DNA from: Sclerotinia nivalis
Lineage: Eukaryota; Ascomycota; Leotiomycetes; Helotiales; Sclerotiniaceae
Direction of reading: 5' to 3'
Assembly: GCA_029531795.1 (NCBI GenBank)
Contig: JAPEIS010000007.1
Location: forward strand, 2,480,001 to 2,544,000
DNA length: 64,000 nucleotides
Shown piece by piece: positions 43,865 through 55,332 of the stretch; the stretch's first letter is position 1, and each line of letters begins with the position of its first letter. The notes below the pieces were generated by a model. It was not told the origin of the DNA and made no database searches. It saw nothing but the letters and a program-made list of their open reading frames with translations. Position numbers and translations under genes: made by a program.

Positions 43865-44559
43865 GGTGCCGAATTGAGGTACTTTCTCAAGTTTAATGTC
43901 GTTTATAGAATTGATGCGCGCATTCGAATATGTTAGAACTAGGTTTGTGTCATAAAAGTATTTCAAATGATAAAAGCATTGAACAGGCCATAAGAAAAAG
44001 GATCTTTCTTTGAAAACTCGTATCCTGTAGTTTGTGTGATGAAGTTATGGGTTACAACATGGAGAAGAGAAATTGTCGATTCCTCAAATGTTAGTTAGGT
44101 TAGTTCACCAGTTGTTGATTATTGATTTGATCTTGTCTGATAAGGTTCGCGCCCCTGATCTGATCTACTAAAAGTGGAAAATGGTTCTATTCTACGCTGA
44201 AAGAAGCTTAAATTGACGGAGCTCGTCTCTAATTTCAGGCTATCTACAGGGACACACAGGGATACACAGGGATGAAAATGCCTAGAATTTGATTAGAACC
44301 CCTCGGGAAGACAACTCAATTCGGATCAATTCGATGTTAGGAAATTAAAGCAGCAACAATTTAAACATCCAATTAGCCAGAACTTCGAGGGAAAACAGCT
44401 CTCATCCAATGTTAAAATATTAAAGCAGCAATAATTTTTGAACGTCCAATCAGGAAGCAAACCAACAAATTTCACTCAGAAACTCATAGCGAGGCTCGAT
44501 TTTGATATCGTTCGAGACATCACAGTCTACTCACTTTTCTTCCTCCCTCTACAACAACC
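43865..44559. promoter_or_regulatory. Divergent promoter with a direct repeat, GT90 / uL15m
   Basis: The 695-bp gap lies between two outward-reading genes. About 80 bp are duplicated in direct orientation: 44296-44378 and 44380-44454. Both share 'gaac..cg.ggaa.ac' at the start and 'attaaagcagcaa.aatttt.aac.tccaat.ag' at the end, each with a CCAAT box. A small 'gggacacacagggatacacagggat' repeat lies just upstream at about 44250. Confidence 0.55.
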
Positions 44560-45548
44560 ATGCCTCCACAATTACCAGCGCTTACCGCGTATTGTCGCTC
44601 AGCGCCGACATTGGCCACTCCTTTGGCTGCATTTCTTGCGCCACTTATGCAAGCTCGGAGCGCTTCGATTCTTGCAACTTTATCGGATAATTCTGGGGCA
44701 TATAATAAACGTATACGAAGAGGTCGAGGTCCGTCATCAGGCAAGGGAAAGACATCAGGGCGTGGTCACAAGGGCCAAAAGCAGCATGGAAAAGTACCAG
44801 CACGATTTCAAGGTGGTCAAACACCACAAGACGTCGTTCATGGTGTGAGGGGATTTGAGAATCAGTATGAGTCTCCCACTTTTTCTATGCCCAATTGAGA
44901 TTCACCATTCATTCCGAGAAGAATTCATACCAAAAAAAAACTAATCTGCTTCTCAGTTTTTCTGTTGACATGTCCCCGATAAATCTTAATCGCATACAAG
45001 ATTGGATTGACCAGGGCCGACTTGATCCCACACGACCTATTACTTTGAAGGAGTTAGCAGATTCTCGATGTTTACACGGAGTGAAGGACGGTGTGAAGCT
45101 ACTAGCGAGGGGGAAGGAGGAGTTGAAGACACCAATCAATATTCTGGTCTCTCGGGCTTCGGCAACGGCAATCGAGGCAGTGGAGGCGATTGGAGGAACA
45201 GTTACAACCAGATTCTACACAAAACCAGCGATTAAGAGACTTTTGGCAGGCGAATCTGTCTCCAGTTCCGTCCCACTTTCAGCTATCGACTCCCAGTTAG
45301 TCAGCGACTCACCAATCCTCACAGCCGCTTCTGCCGCGTCACCTTTTTCGTACCGCTTGCCTGATCCCACGAGTCGTAAAGATATTGAATATTACAGAGA
45401 TCCGGCGCATAGGGGATACTTAAGTCATCAAGTGGAGGAGGGCCAAGGACCAAGTTTGTTCTTTAGAGCTCCTCGAACTGGAAGTTTCCAAAAGAAGTCG
45501 AAGAAGACAGGTACAGCTGCTGCGGCGAGGGATAACAGGATCTGGTAA
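44560..45548 (+). CDS. MRPL10: Mitochondrial large-subunit ribosomal protein uL15m
   Basis: Exons 44560-44864 and 44957-45548 with a 92-bp intron (GTATGA donor, CTTCTCAG acceptor) encode 298 residues. The N-terminus (about 35 residues) is rich in Ala, Ser, Arg and hydrophobic residues, as in a mitochondrial targeting peptide. The L15 signature follows: [40 protein letters not shown], then across the splice site [17 protein letters not shown] and [20 protein letters not shown] fungal C-terminal extension ends in RDNRIW. It is a structural protein near the peptidyl transferase region of the mitochondrial large subunit. Confidence 0.95.
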
Positions 45549-46526
45549 ACGGTGCCATTGTATATTAAATTCATGAAACGGCTGTGTCGTGTTCCGGAAT
45601 GAATCGAACAGTGGTTTGCAGTTCATGATAGGCTGAACTTTTTGCTCTGTCCTGTCGACCTACAAAATTCAGCCTCAAGGGCAACAGATGGCGCCGATTC
45701 ATTCCGATGTTTGCAACTATGCCCATTGCTCTGCAGATATATCATATCACGATTCAACGAGAACAAGACAGACCAAGGTGTACGAGCCTTAGCCTCATTT
45801 ATAGTTCTGGTATGGCTCGAAGCTTTGGATCTAGATCCGGTATGGCGAAGAAATAAAAGTGCAATGCATTTGTAGTAACCTGGAAAGTTTCGAAAGAATG
45901 CCCCGCGGACTGCTTTTGCACCAACAGACATGAAGAATTGTAGAATCTTATATTGCCTATAGTGTCTCCAGCATCATACTCTTCTACTTAAAACACCTCT
46001 GTGAAATCCCAACTTGAACATTCTGTACATTAACCAAACTATGAGTAAATATGATATTTCCACGCCTAAGCAATATTTGAACATTGTAAATCCATACATC
46101 ATCAATAGCCAACGTTGAGCTTTTGCATGAACTAAAGGGGCTCACAATTTAGACGACTCCATTCATCACAGGCTGTATAAACGTGACTACGCTGATGAAA
46201 GGAAATTAAATTCAAAAATTATGTAGTATTTTATGATGTCAAATCGACTTTATCAAAGTGATCTTATAATTCTTCAAAAATTTCATATCAATCTCTCCAT
46301 TTGAGTTCCTGTCACCAAAGGATCCATACCTCCGCAGTCCCACCTAGGTAATACACTAAATATGCGCGGTTACATGAGATCGCATGTCCAAGCTTTCCGC
46401 GTCTGGAGCTTCCAAGCTTCCAAAATCCCCAAAACAATCATATATGATAACGACGGTGCGATACCGATTTATTCGATTTTGACTTATTGTACATAGTTAT
46501 ACATCCCAGAGATTATTACTGGTATA
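45549..46526. other. Intergenic DNA before MVP1
   Basis: Just under 1 kb without a supported gene. The two opposing open frames around 45623-45931 have no start context, splice sites or domain. The right end is the MVP1 promoter. Confidence 0.5.
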
Positions 46527-48925
46527 ATGTCTCTATTTGGAGAACCCGATGATCCTGTCGAAGCAACGAACCCTCCGAAGTCGCGATTATCTCTGTTCGA
46601 CGACGAACCAAGTTCAACACCAGGATCCAAATCTTCATTGTTCGCAGATGACGACGATGTCTCGGGAGGCTCGCCATGGAATACATCAGTGCCAAAAAGA
46701 CCAGATCGGGGAGATTTGCTGAAAACTCTCCTTCCAACATCCGACGTGCCTGAGAGTTACATTGATATCTTTGACGATGTACTCAAGGATGGCAATGATT
46801 CTAATGGAAAGCTCAGTAAAGCTGGCATCGAAAAACTTCTAAATGCTGCAAATTTAAGTCCTGATAAGTCGACCTGGATCTCGAAGATCATTGCCCCTAC
46901 TGCGCAGCTTCAAGATCTAGAACGGAGCGAGGTCAACGTACTATTGGCATTGATTGGTTTGGCTCAGGAAGAGGAGGACGTTCATGATGTTACACTTGAT
47001 GGCGTAGATGAGCGACGCAGGAGTCAGTGCTTTTTCTTAATTGATTTCGCTTGTTCTAATCCGATAAATGCGCAGATCTCCCGGTGCCCAAGCTTACAAG
47101 CTTGACAACAATATCAACCTCAAACTTTGGATCCTCTACCACAGATGAATTAGCTGCGAAGTCTTATGAGCGACCTACCACTCCGCCATCTGTCCCTAGC
47201 TCATTTTCGCCCCAACAATCTCGAATGTTACGAAAGGATTCCCTCGAATTTCCTGAAGCTGATCCGTGGGGCAGCCCAGCTCTTCATAAAGGTCATAACC
47301 ATGCTAGCCCCAGATCGAATGGAGCGCCGACAAACGGAGTACGCGAGCCTGTGAGAACTACAAGTGGCTTTACAACTGCTTCTACTGGTGGATCAAATGA
47401 AAATCGACATCAGCAATCAAGAACTGCTCCTACAGAGCCTGCAAGTGGGGGATGGGGCTCCTATGACCCGAATCCAAATTTCAATAATTTGGCAGCAGCC
47501 CCAGTTGGTGGAAGCGGTGGATTTGGTGGTGATGGTGGAGAAGGGGAGCGACCGGAAGAACCTGCTCCACCAGCCCGCACCTTTGGTGGTGGTCGTGTGA
47601 CTAGCAACGGAGTGGAAGAAAATATAGTCGTCACTTTGTTAGCCGAGAAAGAGGGAATGTTTCTGTTTCAACATCATAACTATCAAGTCTCTTCTGTTCG
47701 TAGAGGAAGTAAGGTTGTGAGAAGATACAGCGATTTTGTCTGGCTGTTAGATTGCTTACAAAAGCGATATCCCTTCAGACAATTACCACTTTTGCCGCCC
47801 AAGAGAGTCGCAGGTATGCTGAACAACCAAAAGAAATTTTCATTGCTAACAAGAAGTTCTCCTTAGTGAACGGGAACCATTTGGCTGCCGAAAGCTCATT
47901 TATGGAGAAACGGAGGAGAGGATTAGCACGATTTTCCAATGCACTTGTCAGGCACCCGGTTCTTAGTCAAGAGCAGCTGGTCATAATGTTTTTGACTGTT
48001 CCAACCGTAAGCATCCACTTCTTTTAAGTTTCACATATCGTTGCTAAATACAGGCTAATTAGCATCAGGAGCTTGCTGTTCGGCGAAAGCAGGCTACTAT
48101 ATCTGTCCAGGAGGAATTTGTTGGACGACCACTACCTCCAGGACTGGAAGACTCCCTGCCGCCCACTTTGAACGATCTCTTCGCTCAGACTAGAACTGGT
48201 ATTCGACGATCTGCAGATGCCTATGTTAATATGTGTAATCTCATGGATCGTCTCGCCAAACGCAACGAAGGCCTTGCTGCGGATCATCTACGCATGGCGC
48301 TGTGTTTGCAATCGCTTACTGATGTCTCTCAAGACACCTACGCAATCGACACTAACGATGTACCACTATTGAACGAGTGTCTCCATTCTACCGCAAAGCA
48401 TCTTTCCAATAGTCAAAGTATTCTTGAAGATGAGGCTAAAGCCTGGGACCAAGGTGTTTTGGAAGATCTAAAGAGACAACGAGATTCGCTTGTCAGCATG
48501 AGAGATATGTTCGACCGCCGGGATCGCTATGACAAGGACAACATACCATATTTAGAACGTAGGATTGAGAACAACGAGAATAAACTAGTCACAATACGAT
48601 CAAAGCCGGAAAATATGGTTAAACCAGGAGAAATTGAGAAGGTCACGAAAGCCATTATCAAAGTAAGCTTCTCACAGATTCATTCAAGCTCACAAGAATT
48701 AATGATTTGTAGGACAAGGAATCCATTGTAGCTCAACATGCACGAGGGATATTTATCAAAGAGTGTATCAGAGATGAGCTCATCTTCTTTCAATCAACAC
48801 AGTACAATATCATTCGACTCAATCAAGACTGGGCACAAGAACGTGTAAAGTACTCGGAGCTTCAAGCCCATAACTGGAGACAATTGGAAGAAGAGCTAGA
48901 TGGTGTGCAGATTGGGGCGGATTAG
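46527..48925 (+). CDS. MVP1: Sorting nexin Mvp1
   Basis: Five exons, 46527-47022, 47076-47813, 47867-48006, 48069-48662 and 48713-48925, keep frame for 726 residues. The N-terminus (MSLFGEPDD, SLFDDEPSS, SSLFADDDD) has the repeated acidic LF motifs seen in fungal Mvp1. A helical domain about residues 70-160 is followed by a long Ser/Gly/Pro linker. The PX domain has the phosphoinositide-binding RRYSDFVWLLDCLQKRYP and LPPKR segments. The C-terminal third is BAR-like: long helices from LNDLFAQTRTGIRRSADAY to the end. Mvp1/SNX8 binds PtdIns3P on endosomes and forms tubules for retromer-independent retrieval of cargo to the Golgi. Intron 3 has two possible acceptors; only the second (48068) keeps frame. 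Confidence 0.95.
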
Positions 48926-49561
48926 GAGGAAGTGCATAGCGGCTGCTTTTCCTTGCGTCCTTTTGAAAACTTTACTTAGATACCATTAGCAGCATTCATT
49001 TTGGAGGGGTTCATTTATTCAAAGCGTCAGTTATAATTGTATACATAAATATTGTTTGGAATGTTGGAATGGGAAGAGGCATGGTGTGTGTGTGGTGAAT
49101 TCCATGAAGGGCCAGTAATGATGCTTCAAAATAATAATACCAAATGTGATTAAAGTGAACAACCTCTTTAAAGTTCAACGGAATCATTCAAAGTATATCG
49201 ACATCAGACAATTAGATTTAGACTGTAAAAGTTGAAGGGAGGCAATTGTAGATTGAATTAATAATGCCTTATACAAATTCAAAATAAGTTTCATGAGCCG
49301 CTTGTATACTTGACACCATAGGTTACTTGTGAAAATACTATAAATTACCTACTAGGTAGTGAACATCCGCCCCCTTTTATCAAAAATCAACATGAAACAA
49401 ATATCGCTTATGATAACTCTCTTATCCATAAACTTTATTTATTGCGCTAGGCTCCGGGAGTAATAAGACCGGACCAAAAGTCCATGTTATTAAAATCACA
49501 ACCCCACCAGGCAATTCAATAAACCCAAAATTTAGAGGTCAGGGTTACCAACTCTCTCAAC
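48926..49561. other. Intergenic DNA between MVP1 and DCN1
   Basis: The 636 bp hold the MVP1 3' UTR and the DCN1 promoter. No gene is seen. Confidence 0.5.
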
Positions 49562-51139
49562 ATGCCTCTAACTGGCCCACAGCGTTCCATGCTTAATGAG
49601 TTCATGCAAATTACTGGCGTTTCAGAAAGGAATGGCACAAAAGTGAGTAATTGCTGCCTCAAGCTCTTCCACACTGTAAACACAAGGACCTCATGCTGAT
49701 AGATATCGGTCTTGCAGATCCTCAAAGGAACAGGTTGGACATTAGAGGCAGCATGCGATAGGTGAGCGAACATTCTACTTCATATAGCTAGTAGCAGCTG
49801 CGCAGGATGAATACCGATTCTTATGGACAACACTCGATTAACGATCAACGATCCTCCCGATCTCCGAGATGAATATGGACTTTCGATGGCATCTTTGGGA
49901 ATTACTTGGAGCATGTACGGCTGGTCAAATCTGTCACTATGCATGGAGTTTGATGGGCAGATATGCATACAAGGAACAAGGATAGGCAATACTTCGGGGC
50001 GCCTGCTTCTATCCGCTACTTCGTTCCTCAAAACACCGATGAGTTGGAGGATTACCGGTTCAGAGGACTCTCTTCAACTCGAATCCGTCGATATTCCACT
50101 TCACTATACCTTCTGTGATTTGGATATGCCCGATTTTGTTCGGATCCATTCCAAAGTGATTCTGTGCCTTCAGCCGCAGACGGCACTTCTGGAGGAAAAC
50201 CTCTGGTCTCTTCCTTATCGCCAGTTCTTAGTGTCGACGGTTCGAGTTCATGGTCGAAGCTCTTCCAGCTCATATTACAGCTTAAATATCCGATCTATAC
50301 TGACATTTCAACCATAATAGCTTCTTCCAAGCAAATCATAATGCCGTTCCCTCTGCCCAAGCAAAGGAAAAGGAGACTTTAACGAAGCTTTTCGAGAGTT
50401 ACCGCAGTATGTACTTTGCACATTCTCTCCCAAAATTACTTTAATACGAAAGAAGCTGAATATTGGCAATTTAGCATTCAGTGACGATGTTGATATGGTC
50501 GGTGTTGATGGCACTATGAAGTATTTCGGGAATGATTTGGGCGTCAATCTCGAAGGTGTTGAATTTCTTATCCCATGCGAAATCATTCAAGTACCATCAA
50601 TAGGAGAGATGTCAAAAGAGGGCTTTGTTGAAGGATGGAAGAAGCTTGGGTAATAACCCCCGCTAACACTATATACACTCCGCTGCTGACATATAATTAA
50701 CAGCCTTGACACAATATCAAAGCAAAAGTCACACATTTCGAAGGCTGTAGCATCATTGTCGACTGATTTAGAGCTGTTCAAGAGAGTATACAAACACACA
50801 TTTATATGTGCTCGTGAAAAAGGGCAGAAAGCCCTCTCATTAGAACTTGCCAGTGTATATTGGGAACTCTTGTTCAATGCACCAGGAAGGCAATGGAAGA
50901 CTGCCTCGACAGATTGGATCACATTATGGTTGGAATTTCTCGGACAGAACTGGAAGAAGAGTGTGAACAAAGATTTATGGAACCAAACATACCAATTCCA
51001 TGCAAAGACCATGGAGGATGAAAGTCTGAGTTTCTGGAACGAGGATGGAGCATGGCCAAGCGTCATAGATGAATTTGTTGCATGGGTGAAGAAGAACAGG
51101 GGCGATCCGGAAGCTGGAGAGACAATGGAGACTGATTGA
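49562..51139 (+). CDS. DCN1: Defective in cullin neddylation protein Dcn1
   Basis: Five exons, 49562-49642, 49718-49761, 50321-50406, 50475-50649 and 50704-51139, add up to exactly 273 residues. Residues about 8-45 form a UBA-like domain (RSMLNEFMQITGVSERNG, then KGTGWTLEAACDS). The PONY domain follows: KETLTKLFESYR, VGVDGTMKYFGNDLGVNLE, SIGEMSKEGFVEGWKKLG, LFKRVYKHTFICAREKGQKA and TMEDESLSFWNEDGAWPSVI. Dcn1 binds cullin and Ubc12 and speeds Nedd8 attachment, thereby activating cullin-RING ubiquitin ligases. The second intron is 559 bp, tenfold longer than its neighbours, and contains an open frame. In intron 3 the acceptor at 50474, not the stronger-looking one 6 bp later, keeps frame. The gene converges with MRP17 on the right. 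Confidence 0.93.
49823..50317 (+). other. 164-codon open frame inside DCN1 intron 2
   Basis: The frame starts at an ATG and stays open through most of the 559-bp intron. Two other plus-strand frames also have long open parts here (for example SIRYFVPQNTDELEDYRFRG near 50000-50080). No domain is recognised. It may be a relic of inserted coding DNA, an alternative exon, or chance. Confidence 0.3.
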
Positions 51140-51395
51140 GAAGGCATGATGAAGCTTTAGAAGCGACACTTTTTATTTATTTTACTTGGCAGCGAAGCAT
51201 ATTCCTGATTTGCACGATGGCGTTCTAGGTAGTAAGACTGGTGTTCAGACACCACATAAGCAAGTGAGGAGGAAATACCAAGACCTCAATCCCTTAATAT
51301 AAATTCAACCTCCATACCCTGGCGGCATGCAAATGTTGACTGGATTTCCCTTCTGACCCCTACACATACAGTATAAATGATATCATACCACCCAT

Positions 51396-51889
51396 TCAAT
51401 TCTCTTTCAAATGTTCTTTCATTGTCCAAGGAATTGTCGAACCAATTTTACTCAAACTCTCCAATGTACCATCTCCCAATTTCACCGAACTAAACTTGAT
51501 CATCCGTGGATCTAATCCAAGAGTTGTCCGTACATCATCTTGTGTCTTGCTCGAGGCATCATATCTCATGACAAAGTAATGTCCTTCATGGTATTGTGCT
51601 TGATGTTTGCGAGTTCGTTTGGGTAAACTAGATATTCCCCAGTTACGTATACCGCGTATGGTACCACCGGATCTGAGGACGAGAGATCCAGCTGTGCGGG
51701 CAATTCTGTAGGTGAAGGAGGAATTAGTCTTGATGTTTGAGGTGGGTAGGAGGGGGAAGGGAAGAGGTGGTTTACTCTTTGACCTCGACGAGGTTGCCGG
51801 GTCGGACCTGGAGACTTGTTAGTTATACTCTTTTGATGTATCCTATCTTCTAGCAAAAAACTTACAATTGCGACGAGCTCATACAACAT
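51396..51889 (-). CDS. MRP17: Mitochondrial small-subunit ribosomal protein bS6m
   Basis: Exons 51889-51866, 51807-51776 and 51705-51396, with introns of 58 and 70 bp, give 121 residues; exons 1 and 2 encode only 8 and 10 full codons. The start MLYELVAIVRPG matches the S6 family beta strand. Later blocks are EIARTAGSLVLRSGGTIRGI, RNWGISSLPKRTRKHQAQYH and EGHYFVMRYDASSKTQDDVR, then DPRMIKFSSVKLGDG. S6 binds with S18 on the platform of the small ribosomal subunit. Length fits fungal bS6m. No cleavable leader is obvious, which is common for this protein. Confidence 0.92.
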
Positions 51890-52076
51890 CTTGGTGGCTA
51901 CATTCGAATTTTGATACTGATGGGTCTCCACTCAAGATTGTTCAAATCAACCGGAATTTAGATTTGCCGACGCTAATTTTACAAATAAAAAAACATTGCG
52001 ATTGTGATTGTCGATAAGAAAACCCCCACAATCTATTCAATAATTTTTTTGAGGGGTCGCAGCCAAAATATACAAA
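51890..52076. promoter_or_regulatory. Short bidirectional promoter, MRP17 / RRB1
   Basis: Only 187 bp separate the two outward-reading start codons, so both genes must share this promoter region. The right half has 'tttttttgaggggtcgc' before the RRB1 ATG. No factor site can be named with certainty. Joint control of a mitochondrial ribosomal protein and a ribosome-assembly factor is plausible. Confidence 0.6.
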
Positions 52077-53617
52077 ATGTCGAAACGCCCAGCTGAAGAT
52101 GAGAATACGGGCCTGTCGTTGAAGGCAGGGGAGAGGCCAGAAAAACCGGAGTTAGATGATGGGGTGGGAGAATTTGAGGACGAATTCGAGGACGAGTACG
52201 AGAGTGAAGATGAGATTTTGGAAGCAGGTGTAGATGGAAGACCTGATGCTGAGAGGGAGGCTGAAGAAGCAGGTTCGTAGAAGCAATTATGAAGCAATTT
52301 CAAGTGCGCATGTCTGGAAAGTTTACTAATATGCTTATAGAGGAGGCCATGGAAGTCGATCAACAAACTTTCATAGTTGGTAGGAATAAATTAGAACCAG
52401 GGCAGACATTATCCCCTGATCTTTCCACATACGAAATGCTTCACGCTCTGAGTACTCCTTGGCCTTGTCTTTCTTTCGATATACTTAAGGATGGTTTGGG
52501 CGACAACAGGAAAACATACCCCGCTACTATGTATGCAGTCGCAGGAACACAGGCAGAAAGTAAACGGGAAAAGGAAAATCAATTGATGGTTATGAAGTTC
52601 AGTGGGTTGAGCAGAATGGAGAGGGAACAAGGCGGAGAAGACTCGGATGAAGATGAAGATGAAGACTCGGATCCTATCCTCGAATCGGCTTCGATACCCC
52701 TTACTGCTACTACAAACAGAATACGTTCACACCAGACACCCGCGTCCGACTCGTCGCGGCCTCCCACTACTCTGACTGCTTCGATGAGTGAATCTGGTCA
52801 GGTTCTCATTCACGATATTACTCCTCATTTATCCTCTTTTGATACCCCCGGCACTGTTATCACTCCACAACAAAACAAACCTCTATCTACTCTTCGAATG
52901 CACAAATCGGAAGGTTATGCCGTCGATTGGTCCCCTCTGATATCTACTGGAAAGTTGGTAACAGGAGATAATGATGGCAAAATTTATGTCACTACAAGAA
53001 CTGCTGGAGAAGGTTGGGCAGCCGACTCACGTCCATTTACAGGCCATACTGGAAGTGTCGAAGAATTACAATGGAGTCCTTCTGAGAAGAACGTCTTCGC
53101 ATCCGCATCTAGCGATGGTACAATCAAAGTCTGGGATGTACGAAGTAAAAGTCGAACTGCCGCTCTTACAGTCCAAGTAAGCGAGACAGACGTTAATGTC
53201 ATGTCCTGGTCACGTCAAACATCTCATCTCCTCGCTTCTGGCGCCGACGATGGAGTCTGGGCAGTCTGGGATCTCCGAAACTGGAAACCTACAAATAACT
53301 CTCTACCATCTAAACCTACCCCAGTAGCCAGTTTCAATTTCCACAAAGAACAAATTACAAGTGTAGAATGGCATCCTACGGATGATAGTATCGTGGCTGT
53401 AGCTGCTGGTGATGATACGTTGACGCTTTGGGATTTGGCGGTAGAATTGGATGATGAGGAGAGTAAAGATACAGGTGGTGTTAATGATGTACCGCCACAA
53501 CTATTGTTTGTGCATTATATGGCGAAGGTAAAGGAAGCGCATTGGCATCCACAGATTCCGGGAGCGCTGGTGGGAACGGGAGAGAACTTTAATGTTTTTA
53601 AGACGATTAGTGTTTAG
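52077..53617 (+). CDS. RRB1: Ribosome assembly WD-repeat protein Rrb1 (GRWD1)
   Basis: Exons 52077-52272 and 52341-53617 with a 68-bp intron (GTTCGT donor, CTTATAG acceptor) encode 490 residues. The N-terminus is strongly acidic (EFEDEFEDEYESEDEILEAG). It is followed by the histone-binding-like block LSPDLSTYEMLHALSTPWPC. Seven WD repeats follow, for example HTGSVEELQWSPSEKNVFAS, SDGTIKVWDVRSKSR, GADDGVWAVWDLRNW and DDTLTLWDLAVELDD. The end GALVGTGENFNVFKTISV is typical of the family. Yeast Rrb1 is the nuclear chaperone of ribosomal protein uL3 (Rpl3) and is essential for 60S assembly. An acidic DEDEDEDSD stretch lies between WD blades. Confidence 0.95.
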
Positions 53618-55332
53618 AACAGAAGTTGAAGGGAAAACGAAAAGTAGAACTAAGAGATGATAATGAAAAAAAAGTTTAACATCTACCTACTGTATTTCTC
53701 TTCGGAGTCTCGGATTGACTTGTTACTCGTGTAGATGATCTACAGTACTGTAGGCACCAATAGAACCCCGAGTCTAGATATCCCGTCCACCCATCCATCA
53801 GCTACAATACCTAGCCCCGGAAATTTCCCAGTACTCCCCTGACCAGCTGGTAAAATATCGATTTTTGAATTTCACATCGCTTCTTCCAATTGGTATGAAT
53901 GTATAATCTTATTTAGTAGCTAGTAGCTAGTAGCTAGTCTCCTGCGTTTTTCTTGATCGGGATGTTTTCTAGATTTTATGGAGTATGTGCTAGGTGTGTT
54001 TGTATGGATTTTAGTATGGATAGGATGAGAGATAGAGTACGGGGGAAAGAGGGGGATTGAGATCTGGGGTGGTTCTAGTGTGATGCTTTACTATTCGTAG
54101 ATCTAGATAGAAGCAATAGATGCGAAACCAGACCTTCCAATTCAACATTTCAATAATTTCATTATTTCAATACTCCTCTGTTTTTTGGGGGGAAAATGGT
54201 CGTGTAAGGTTACCTCTCCTCTGTAAGCAGATATGTATGCAGATGGATAGATGGTAAGCTAGTAAATGTGAATTGGGATGGGTGGATGGGTGAATGGGTG
54301 GTTATGATACTGTGATATTTGTTTAGCTGAACTGGTTGTATTGGGTGAGCTAGATGGGTTGGTAGGTTAGATAGGTAGGTTAGGGTAATTAGACTAAATA
54401 ATCGTTTGAGACGCAGTAATGTTTTGGGGGTTTTTAGAATGAGAATGAGAATGAGAATGAGGGGATTTGGATATTTAGATTGGGTTCTTGAGAAGAGGAG
54501 GTCGAATGAAAGGAGGAAGCCTATGTTATGGCTTAGACTAGCTATTTTTTTATAGATATATATAAGTAGATAAATATCAATTGATATAAATTTGAATCGG
54601 ATTATATCGGTCTACTTAATAATATTTCTTTCATTACTATATCTTCCTTCCTTCCCAGCTAGCTAGCTAATAAGATACTACCTAAATACGATACAACCGC
54701 CTCGATACCTCCATCCATGCAAGCAAAATATGTATGTGACCTCGTGATCGCATCAGCAACAGGGTTCTATAAGCCCTCAGTAAGCCCCTTTAGCTGGGCT
54801 TGAACTAAGCTTGAGAGGCGTGAGTTTTATGGAAGAAGTATTGGTGCGTAGCTGTAGACATAAGGCAGGGATGAGAGAATGACCTTTCCCTGCAAATATG
54901 CAAATGCGTAGAGGTTGTGGAACAGTAGATGGATAGATTGGGTTGGTTTCGTTTGTGGAGGAGAGGAGAGAGGTTGTACGAGAGGTGAGGTGAGGTGGAT
55001 GTGTGGAATGGGGTGATTAACGGCGGCTCATTTTTTCTGTGTTTCTGTGTTTTTGTGGTTTGTGATTTTGTTTTTATTTTGTTTGTGATGTGATGATTCT
55101 TGTTTTTTGAGATCATTTTTTCATAGGATTTATTTTACTTTTACTCGATTGATAATTGAGACTTGAACGAAACGATACAGAAGATGTGAAGTTGGTTCTT
55201 GTTACCAACCAGCAGAGCATATACCAAATGAGTGATCCAATTCCGATTCCTATCCTTCTTCCTTGAGGAAATGAAGAAGATATTGTTTTGACTGGGCCTC
55301 TCTTCCAAGAAATTATACACACGAATGTGGAC
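53618..55332. other. Intergenic DNA, 1.7 kb, simple repeats
   Basis: No gene was found. Visible repeats are TAGTAGC near 53916-53938, GATGGATG near 54243-54300, GAGAAT near 54439-54460 and TAGC near 54656-54670. The region probably contains the long 5' leader and promoter of the next gene. Confidence 0.45.
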
